This document shows, piece by piece, positions 54,745 through 61,767 of a DNA stretch of 64,000 nucleotides. The stretch is from Amycolatopsis thermoflava N1165 (lineage in GTDB: Bacteria; Actinomycetota; Actinomycetes; Mycobacteriales; Pseudonocardiaceae). A model generated the notes under the pieces. The model had not been told where the DNA came from. It did no database searches and was given only the letters and a program-made list of their open reading frames with translations. The first letter of the stretch is position 1, and each line of letters begins with the position of its first letter. The DNA lies in NCBI RefSeq assembly GCF_000473265.1, contig NZ_KI421511.1, positions 2,515,559-2,579,558 on the forward strand, given 5' to 3'. A program made the translations under genes and the position numbers.

Positions 54745-55692
54745 TCAGCTCCCCGGCTGTGCCACCCCGGGCGCGGGCGACTGCGCGTTGCCCGCGATGC
54801 CGTACCGCCCGGTCCCGCCGTCCAGTTGCTCCTTGAGCGCCAGCACCGCGCTGATCCGCCCGGCCGCCGTGTTCGCGTTGTCTACAGTGGACAGGATGGA
54901 CGTCGCCGAGGTGTCGGCCCGCACGAAGCCGATCGCGCCGGTGCCCTCGGCCGACGCCGGGTCGCCCGCGAGCACCGTGCCCGCGCCGGAGCGGTCCAGC
55001 TGCGCCGCGAACCGGGCCAGTGTCGCGGCCTTGTCGCCGGCCCCGTCGCCCGTCGCCTGGCCGCCGGTCAGCACCAGTGCCAGCTGGCCCGGCCCGATGC
55101 CCGGGCTGGCGTTGGCGAACCCGCCGTCCTGCAGGCCCGCGATCGCCGCGGCCAGTTCGTCCGTTGTGGACTGCGGCTGCGCGGTGTCCTTGTTGAGCAG
55201 GAGCACCGAACCGACCAGCGCACCGGCGAGCGTGCCCGGGTCACCCGCCGTCGGGAACGTCGAACCGGCCGGCTGCAGCCGGGTCACCACCTGGCGCAGC
55301 TGGTCGGCCTTCGCCGGATCGGTGAACGAGTCCGTGAGCTGCAGCTCCCCCGACACCCGCGCGCCGGAGGCCTCGATGAGCTGCCGCAGCGCGTCGCGGT
55401 CGGCCGGGTTGGCCTCCTGCGTCGTGACGAGCACGACCGAGCGGCGGTCCAGCGCGCCCGCGACGACCTTCGGGCCGAGCGAGCCGGCGAAGGCGTCCGC
55501 GTCGGACAGCCGCGCGTTGAGCGCGTTGCGCTGGGCCTCCAGGTCGGACACCTGCGACGCGAGCTTGCCCTTCTCGTCGGACAGCCCGGACAGCAGCGCC
55601 CCGTTCAGCGCCGTCGACCCGAGCACGACGCCGACGGCGAGCGCCAGGAACACCGCCGCGATCGAGACGATGTGGTACCGCAGAGAAATCAC
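54745..55692 (-). CDS. steB: SteB/MctB-like envelope protein
   Basis: A 315-residue protein with one N-terminal membrane span (SIAAVFLALAVGVVLGST) followed by a coiled coil (LSDEKGKLASQVSDLEAQRN) and an outer soluble domain. Homologues are M. tuberculosis MctB (Rv1698), linked to copper resistance, and SteB of Corynebacterium, which with SteA helps in cell separation; the family role is still debated. GTG at 55692 overlaps the steA stop (GTGA). Confidence 0.87.
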   Translation of the reverse strand: MISLRYHIVSIAAVFLALAVGVVLGSTALNGALLSGLSDEKGKLASQVSDLEAQRNALNARLSDADAFAGSLGPKVVAGALDRRSVVLVTTQEANPADRDALRQLIEASGARVSGELQLTDSFTDPAKADQLRQVVTRLQPAGSTFPTAGDPGTLAGALVGSVLLLNKDTAQPQSTTDELAAAIAGLQDGGFANASPGIGPGQLALVLTGGQATGDGAGDKAATLARFAAQLDRSGAGTVLAGDPASAEGTGAIGFVRADTSATSILSTVDNANTAAGRISAVLALKEQLDGGTGRYGIAGNAQSPAPGVAQPGS

Positions 55693-56873
55693 GTGAAGAG
55701 CCCCTTGACCCAGCTTGTGAAGGAATCCCAGGTGGAGCGCGCCCAGTCCAGGTACGCCCCGCCGACGTCGGACATGAGCAGCGCGACCGCGACCGCGACG
55801 AGCGCGGCGACGACGAGCAGCACCACCGCGCCCAGCGAGACGCGGCTGCGGTGCAGTGCGGCGACCGCCTTGCCGTCGACCAGGCGGGTGCCGAGCTTGA
55901 GCCGGGTCAGGAACGTCGACGGGTTCGACCCGGACCGGCCGTGGTCGAGGAACTCCCGCAGCGTCGCCTGGAACCCGACGGTGACGACCAGCCCGGCCTC
56001 GTGCGCGTCGGCGAGCAGCAGCGCCAGGTCCTCCGGGTTGCCGGACGCGGGGAACGTGACCGCGCCGATGCCCAGGTCCTGGATGCGCGCCACGCCCGGC
56101 GCGTGCCCGTCCGGCTGGGCCGGGACGACCACCTCGGCGCCGCACTTGAGCGTCTCGGCGTCGATGCCGAACGGGTCGCCGACGATGATGTCCGGCTGGT
56201 ACTTCTGCGCGCGCAGGGTGTCCGCGCCGCCGTCCACGCCGATCAGCACCGGCCGGTGCTCGGCGATGTACTTCTTGAGCGCCTTGAGGTCCTCGGCGTG
56301 CCCCTTGCCCGGTGCGACGACCAGCACGTGCCGGTCGCGCAGCGGCACCCGCACCTCGGGCACGCCGACCCCGTCGAGGATGAGCGTGCGCTCGCGGCGC
56401 AGGAACTCGATGGTGTTGGCGGAGAAGGCCTCCAGCTGGGTGGACATCCCGGCCTTGGCCTCGATCATCTGGTCGGCGACGCTGTCCGGCGTCTGCTCGC
56501 TGCCGCTGGCGACGTGCCGGTCGCCGACGTAGACGCCGCCCTCGTGCAGCCGGATGCGGCTGCCGTCCTTGATGCGGCGCAGCACCTCGCCGCCGACGTT
56601 GTCCAGCAGCGGGATGCCGGCGTTCACCAGGATCTCCGGGCCCAGGTTGGGGAACCGGCCGGAGATCGACGGCGAGGCGTTGACCACCCCGGCGACCTCG
56701 GCCTCGACGAGCGCGTCGGCGGTGGCGCGGTCCAGGTCGATCTGGTCCAGCACCACGATGTCGCCGGGGCCGACGCGGCGGAGCAGGTCGCGCGTGCGCC
56801 GGTCCACCCGGGCGACGCCGACGATGCCGGGGAGGGCCTCGGTGTTGCGGTTGAGCAGACCGGGAAGCTTCAT
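55689..56873 (-). CDS. steA: SteA-like cytokinetic protein
   Basis: A 394-residue protein beginning MKLPGLLNRNTEALPGIVGVARVDRR. The middle has a thiamine-pyrophosphokinase-like fold (VLIGVDGGADTLRAQKYQPDIIVGDP); a single membrane span near the C terminus (SLGAVVLLVVAALVAVAVALL) anchors it. Corynebacterium SteA localises to the division ring and works with SteB, encoded immediately downstream here. ATG at 56873. Order recN-steA-steB as in mycobacteria. Confidence 0.87.
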   Translation of the reverse strand: MKLPGLLNRNTEALPGIVGVARVDRRTRDLLRRVGPGDIVVLDQIDLDRATADALVEAEVAGVVNASPSISGRFPNLGPEILVNAGIPLLDNVGGEVLRRIKDGSRIRLHEGGVYVGDRHVASGSEQTPDSVADQMIEAKAGMSTQLEAFSANTIEFLRRERTLILDGVGVPEVRVPLRDRHVLVVAPGKGHAEDLKALKKYIAEHRPVLIGVDGGADTLRAQKYQPDIIVGDPFGIDAETLKCGAEVVVPAQPDGHAPGVARIQDLGIGAVTFPASGNPEDLALLLADAHEAGLVVTVGFQATLREFLDHGRSGSNPSTFLTRLKLGTRLVDGKAVAALHRSRVSLGAVVLLVVAALVAVAVALLMSDVGGAYLDWARSTWDSFTSWVKGLFT

Positions 56874-56977
56874 GCGTCCGATGGTGGCAAACGAACGCCG
56901 GATGTCCGCTCGCAACACGCCGTGCACAATCCGGTTTCTCGGCGTGATCTCCCCGGTGGACCGGCGCGTGTGGACGG

Positions 56978-58768
56978 TCAGCGCTTGGTGCGCTTGCCGG
57001 TCTTCCGGCGCGGTTTCGCCGCCGCTTCCTTGTCCGCGTCGGCCACCGCGAGCAGTTCCTCCGCGTGCGCCCGCCCGGTCTCGGTGCTCTCCATCCCGGC
57101 GAGCATCCGCGCCAGCTCGACCACCCGCTCGGACTTGCGCAGCGTCTTGACGTCGCTGCGCGTGACGCCCTCCGCGGTGCCCTTGTCGACCACCAGGTGC
57201 CGGTCGGCGAACGCGGCCACCTGCGGCAGGTGGGTCACCACGAGCACCTGGTGGGTGCGCGCGAGGCGAGCGAGGCGCCGCCCGATCTCGATGGCCGCGC
57301 GGCCGCCGACCCCGGCGTCGACCTCGTCGAACACCAGCGTCTGCACGGTGTCGGCGTCGGCCAGCACGACCTCGATCGCGAGCATCACGCGGGACAGCTC
57401 ACCGCCGGAGGCGGCCTTGTGCACCGGCATCGCCGGCGCGGCGGGGTGCGCCTTGAGCATCAGCTCGACGTCGTCGACACCGGAGCCGCCCGCGTGCACC
57501 AGCTCGCCGTCCACCCGCAGCGCCTGGGGGTCGGACGCGTCGGTGGCCCGGCGCTTCACCGTCACCTCGATCTGGGCCTGGCCCATCGCCAGGCCGGACA
57601 GCTCCTCGGTGACCGCGCCGGCCAGCTCGGCTGCGGCGACGGTGCGGGCCGCCGACACCGCGGCGGCGTGCACGGCCAGCTGCGCGGCCAGCTCGTCCCG
57701 CCGCGCGGCCAGCGCCGCGAGCGCCTCCTCCGAGGTGTCCATCGACGCCAGGCGCGAGTTCGCGTCCTCGGCCCAGGCCAGGACGCCGTCGATGTCGGGC
57801 GCGTACTTGCGGGTCAGGGTCTTCAGCTCGGCCTGCCTGGCGAGGATCTGCTCGAGCAGTCCCGGGTCGGCGTCCAGCCCGTCGAGGTAGCCGCCCAGCT
57901 CGGCGCCGACGTCGTTGAGCAGCATCTCGGCCTCGGCCAGCCGCGGCTCCAGGTCGCGCAGGGCCGAGTCGTCCGCGCCGGCCAGCCGCCGCCGGGCCTC
58001 GCCGATCAGGCCGAGCGCGCCCGGCTGGTCCGGGTCGCCGTCGGCCGCGCCGGACACCGCGGCCTGCGCGCCGCTCGCCGCGGCCCGCAGCTCCTCGGTC
58101 GCGGTCAGCCGCTTGACCTGCTCGGCCAGCTCCGCGTCCTCCCCCGGCTTCGGGTCGACCGCGGCGATCTCGTCCAGACCGTGCTTGAGCAGGTCCGCCT
58201 GCTGCGCCATCTCACGGGAGCGGCTGGTGCGCTCCGTCAGCTCCGCGACCACCGCGAGCCACTCGTCGCGCACCTCCCGGTACTGGCGCAGCGGCTCGGC
58301 GACGTCGTCCCCGGCGAACCGGTCGAGCACCTCGCGTTGTTCGGAGGGGCGCAGCAGCCGCAGCTGGTCGTTCTGCCCGTGCACCGCCAGCAGACGGTCG
58401 GCCAGGTCGGACAGCACGCTCACCGGCACCGAGCGGCCGCCGAGGTGGGCGCGGGACCGCCCGTCGGCGCCCACCGAGCGCAGCGCGATGAGGCTGCCGT
58501 CCTCGTCGGTCTCGCCGCCCGCGTCGGCGACGATCCGGGCGACGTGACCGGCGAACACGCCTTCGAAACGTCCCTCGACGCTCGCCCGGCCGGAGCCGTT
58601 GCGGACCTTCGACGCCTCGGCGCGTCCCCCGGACAGCAGGTGCAGCCCGGTGACGACCATGGTCTTGCCCGCGCCGGTCTCGCCGGTGACCACGGTGAAT
58701 CCCGGGTGCAGTTCGAGCAGGGCGTCCTCGATCACTCCGAGGCCCTGGATGCGCATCTCGGCCAGCAC
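56978..58768 (-). CDS. recN: DNA repair protein RecN
   Basis: A 596-residue SMC-like ATPase for double-strand break repair. Walker A GETGAGKTMV (about residue 30), a central coiled-coil region (residues 170-420), the ABC signature ASGGELSRVMLAIE and Walker B TLVFDEVDAGVGG, then LVVTHLPQVAAFAD. A basic tail (AKPRRKTGKRTKR) ends the protein. GTG at 58768 gives MLAEMRIQGLGVIEDA; ATG at 58756 is possible. Confidence 0.95.
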   Translation of the reverse strand: MLAEMRIQGLGVIEDALLELHPGFTVVTGETGAGKTMVVTGLHLLSGGRAEASKVRNGSGRASVEGRFEGVFAGHVARIVADAGGETDEDGSLIALRSVGADGRSRAHLGGRSVPVSVLSDLADRLLAVHGQNDQLRLLRPSEQREVLDRFAGDDVAEPLRQYREVRDEWLAVVAELTERTSRSREMAQQADLLKHGLDEIAAVDPKPGEDAELAEQVKRLTATEELRAAASGAQAAVSGAADGDPDQPGALGLIGEARRRLAGADDSALRDLEPRLAEAEMLLNDVGAELGGYLDGLDADPGLLEQILARQAELKTLTRKYAPDIDGVLAWAEDANSRLASMDTSEEALAALAARRDELAAQLAVHAAAVSAARTVAAAELAGAVTEELSGLAMGQAQIEVTVKRRATDASDPQALRVDGELVHAGGSGVDDVELMLKAHPAAPAMPVHKAASGGELSRVMLAIEVVLADADTVQTLVFDEVDAGVGGRAAIEIGRRLARLARTHQVLVVTHLPQVAAFADRHLVVDKGTAEGVTRSDVKTLRKSERVVELARMLAGMESTETGRAHAEELLAVADADKEAAAKPRRKTGKRTKR

Positions 58769-58814
58769 GGGACCACCGTAGCGGTCCGCTCCGACAATCC
58801 GCGGACGCCTCGCC

Positions 58815-59726
58815 TCAGCGCGCGTGCCGCTCCCGCCAGCTCTTGACGGGCAGCGAGAACTTGTGGACCAGCCGGTCGGTGAACGGGCCGGGGTGCAGGC
58901 GGGCCAGCCGGACCGGGACCTCACCGGCGACGACCTCGACCCTGGCGCCGCGCGGCAGGGCGATGTGCCGCAGCCCGTCGCAGGTCAGGACCGCGGGCGA
59001 GCCGTACGGGTCGACGCCGACGGTGATCACCGAGTCGCGCGAGACGACCAGCGGGCGGGAGAACATCGCGTGCGCGTTGCTGGGGACGACGAGCAGCGCC
59101 TCGACGTCGGGCCAGATCACCGGGCCGCCCGCGGAGAACGCGTAGGCGGTGGAGCCGGTCGGAGTGGCGCACAGCACACCGTCGCAGCCGAAGGCGGACA
59201 CCGGCCTGCCGTCGACCTCGATGAGCGCGTCCAGGATCCGCTCGCGGGTGCTTTTCTCGACGCTGGCCTCGTTGAGCGCCCAGGTGCGGGCCACGACCCG
59301 GCCCTCGACCGACACCGTGACGTCGATCGTCATGCGCTCCTCGACGGTGTACTCGCGCGAGACGACCCGCCCGACGGTCTCGGTGAGCGCGTCCGAATCG
59401 GCCTCGGTGAGGAAGCCGACGCGGCCGAGGTTGACGCCCAGCACCGGCACCCCGGCGGGACGGGCCAGTTCGGCGGCGCGCAGCAGGGTGCCGTCGCCGC
59501 CGAGCACGAGCACCAGCTCGGCGCCGCGGGCGGGGTCGTCGCCGGGCGCGACGAGGGTGCACAGCTCGTCGAGGGAGTCGTGCTCGATCAGTTCCTTGAC
59601 CTCGTCGTCGATGACGCGCAGCCCGATGCCGGCCTCGTCGAAGCGGGTGGCGACCTCGCGCGCGGCGTCCTTGGTCGTCTCGCGGTCGGGGTGCATGACC
59701 AGCAGCACCTCGCGGCGCTCGCTCAC
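58815..59726 (-). CDS. nadK: NAD kinase
   Basis: A 303-residue kinase that makes NADP from NAD. The GGDGTLLRAAELA motif, GFLTEAD, the NEASVEKSTRERILDALIEVDG loop and CATPTGSTAYAFSAGGP are diagnostic. GTG at 59726 overlaps the tlyA stop (GTGA). Together with tlyA and recN it forms the usual actinobacterial tlyA-nadK-recN order. Confidence 0.95.
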   Translation of the reverse strand: MSERREVLLVMHPDRETTKDAAREVATRFDEAGIGLRVIDDEVKELIEHDSLDELCTLVAPGDDPARGAELVLVLGGDGTLLRAAELARPAGVPVLGVNLGRVGFLTEADSDALTETVGRVVSREYTVEERMTIDVTVSVEGRVVARTWALNEASVEKSTRERILDALIEVDGRPVSAFGCDGVLCATPTGSTAYAFSAGGPVIWPDVEALLVVPSNAHAMFSRPLVVSRDSVITVGVDPYGSPAVLTCDGLRHIALPRGARVEVVAGEVPVRLARLHPGPFTDRLVHKFSLPVKSWRERHAR

Positions 59727-60532
59727 TGGGGCCCCTTCCCGACCGCGTCGCGGACCAGTTGCTCGACGTCCTGGTCCGGCGCCGGGTCGCGGCGCAGCCA
59801 GGCGAAGTACTCGACGTTGCCGGACGGTCCCGGCAGCGGGCTCGCGACCACGCCGTGCGGGTGCAGGCCCAGCCCGGCGGCGGCGTCCAGGACGTCCAGG
59901 ACGGCACGGGCGCGCAGTTCCGGGTCCCGCACCACCCCACCGCTGCCGAGGCGTTCCTTGCCGACCTCGAACTGCGGTTTGACCATCGGGACCAGGTCGG
60001 CCTCCGCGGTCGCGCACGCGGCCAGGGCGGGCAGGACCAGGCGCAGCGAGATGAACGACAGGTCGCCGACCACGAGGTCGACGGGACCGCCGCACTGCTC
60101 GGGGGTGAGGTTGCGGACGTTGGTCTTGTCCAGCACGACGACGCGCTCGTCGGTCTGCAGCCGCCAGTCGAGCAGGCCGCGTCCGACGTCGGCGGCGACC
60201 ACCTGGGCGGCGCCGCGGCGGAGCAGGACGTCGGTGAACCCGCCGGTCGAGGCGCCGGCGTCCAGGCAGCGTTTGCCGTCCACGGACAGCCCGGCCGGTT
60301 CGAAGGCCTCGAGCGCGCCGAGCAGCTTGTGGGCGCCGCGGGACGCCCAGCCCGGGTCGTCGGCGGCTTTCACCACGATCGGCGCGCCGGTCTCGACGCC
60401 GGTGGCCGGTTTGCTGGCGACCATGCCGTTGACGGTCACCTTGCCCTCGCTGATCAGCGTGCTGGCGTGTTCGCGGGAGCGGGCGAGGCCGCGGCGCACC
60501 AGTTCGGCGTCGAGGCGGGCCCTGCGGGGCAT
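59723..60532 (-). CDS. tlyA: TlyA-family rRNA 2'-O-methyltransferase
   Basis: A 269-residue enzyme: an S4 domain (RLDAELVRRGLARSREHA) then an FtsJ/RrmJ-like methyltransferase with SAM loop CLDAGASTGGFTDVLL, catalytic Lys/Asp in GDLSFISLRL and VKPQFEVGKE. TlyA of M. tuberculosis methylates 16S C1409 and 23S C1920 and sets capreomycin sensitivity. ATG at 60532. It overlaps nadK by four bases. Confidence 0.93.
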   Translation of the reverse strand: MPRRARLDAELVRRGLARSREHASTLISEGKVTVNGMVASKPATGVETGAPIVVKAADDPGWASRGAHKLLGALEAFEPAGLSVDGKRCLDAGASTGGFTDVLLRRGAAQVVAADVGRGLLDWRLQTDERVVVLDKTNVRNLTPEQCGGPVDLVVGDLSFISLRLVLPALAACATAEADLVPMVKPQFEVGKERLGSGGVVRDPELRARAVLDVLDAAAGLGLHPHGVVASPLPGPSGNVEYFAWLRRDPAPDQDVEQLVRDAVGKGPQ

Positions 60533-60536
60533 CGCC

Positions 60537-60755
60537 TCACACCTTGTCGATGCTGGACAGGGCGGTGGTGAGCTCGGCGTGCACGGCGTCGAAGCGCTCG
60601 ACGTGCTCGGCGAGCGGGATGCGGTCCAGGTCGCCGAGCGCGGCCATGGCCTCCTCGATGCCGGCGCGCGGGTCCTGCTGCGGCGCGGCGGCCGGCGGCG
60701 GCCCGGGGACCGGCCGCGGGGGTTGCGGAGTCGGTTGGTGCTGCACGGTCACCAC
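60537..60755 (-). CDS. Small conserved protein (Rv1693-like)
   Basis: A 72-residue protein: a Pro/Gln-rich first half and a helical second half ending AELTTALSSIDKV. It sits between the HAD phosphatase and tlyA, as the small gene Rv1693 does in mycobacteria. Starts at GTG 60755 or 60752. No function known. Confidence 0.7.
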   Translation of the reverse strand: MVTVQHQPTPQPPRPVPGPPPAAAPQQDPRAGIEEAMAALGDLDRIPLAEHVERFDAVHAELTTALSSIDKV

Positions 60756-60756
60756 G

Positions 60757-61767
60757 CTAACGGATCGGTCGGCCGCCGGACGGCAGCCCCAGCTCCGCGA
60801 GGATTTTTCCGGCTCGGTCGTCCCCTGGCGTGATGGCCGTGACGCCGGTGTCCCAGGCGACGGCGCAGAGGGTGCGCAGCAGGGCCAGCGGGTCGCCGTC
60901 GCCGGTCACGACGAGGGTGTCCCCGTCGCGGCGGACGTCCCAGCCGGCCTGCGGGGCGACGCGCAGTTCGTCCGCGGGTTCGGTGAGGGCGCCGAGGTCG
61001 GCGCCCAGGTAGGTCGGCCGTTCGGCGGGGACCGCGGTGACGAGGGTGGCGGGGGTCGCGACGCCGGTGAGCACGCACAGCGAGTCCATGCCCGCGGTGA
61101 CGGCGCCCGCGATGTCGGTGTCCAGCCGGTCCCCGATCGCCAGCGGACGGCTCGCGTTCGCCGACCTCGCGGCGGTGTGGAACAGCGGCGCCTCTGGTTT
61201 GCCCGCGACCTCGGGGGTGGCGCCGGTGGCCGTGCGCAGGGCGGCGACCATCGAACCGTTGCCGGGCAGCAGGCCGCGTTCGGTGGGCAGGGTGGTGTCG
61301 ACGTTGCAGGCGACCCACAGGGCGCCGCCGCGGATGGCCACGCACGCCTCGGCCAGGTCGGCCCAGCCGGTGGCGGGGTTGTGGCCCTGCACGACGGCGG
61401 CGACGTCGTCCCCGGCTTCGCGCACGGGCCGGAGCCCGGCGGCGGTGATCTCGCCGGCGAGGGCATCGGTGCCGACGACGAGGACGAGCGCGCCGGCGGG
61501 CAGCCGTTCGCCGAGCAGCCGGGCGGCGGCCTGGGCGCTGGTGCTGACCTCGTCCGGGGTGGCGTCGATGTCCAGCGCGCGGAGGTGGTCCGCGACGTCC
61601 CCGGGCGCCTTGGAGGCGTTGTTGGTGACGAAGCGGACCGCGGCGCCCTGGTCGCGCAGCTGCCGGATGGCCGCCGCGGCCCCCGGGATGGGCCGGGGGC
61701 CGTGGTAGACGGTTCCGTCGAGGTCGAACAGGAACGCGTCGTAGGCGGCCTGGAGGGCGTCAGCCAT
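60757..61767 (-). CDS. HAD-IIA family phosphatase (NagD/pNPPase-like)
   Basis: A 336-residue hydrolase: motif I FLFDLDGTVYHG (about residue 13), motif II FVTNNASKAPGD, Lys of motif III in GKPEAPLF, motif IV GDRLDTDIAGAVTAGMDS. NagD-type family, usually acting on sugar phosphates or nucleotides. ATG at 61767 overlaps the preceding gene by 8 bases. After the catalytic domain a 70-residue extension is seen. Substrate unknown. Confidence 0.9.
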   Translation of the reverse strand: MADALQAAYDAFLFDLDGTVYHGPRPIPGAAAAIRQLRDQGAAVRFVTNNASKAPGDVADHLRALDIDATPDEVSTSAQAAARLLGERLPAGALVLVVGTDALAGEITAAGLRPVREAGDDVAAVVQGHNPATGWADLAEACVAIRGGALWVACNVDTTLPTERGLLPGNGSMVAALRTATGATPEVAGKPEAPLFHTAARSANASRPLAIGDRLDTDIAGAVTAGMDSLCVLTGVATPATLVTAVPAERPTYLGADLGALTEPADELRVAPQAGWDVRRDGDTLVVTGDGDPLALLRTLCAVAWDTGVTAITPGDDRAGKILAELGLPSGGRPIR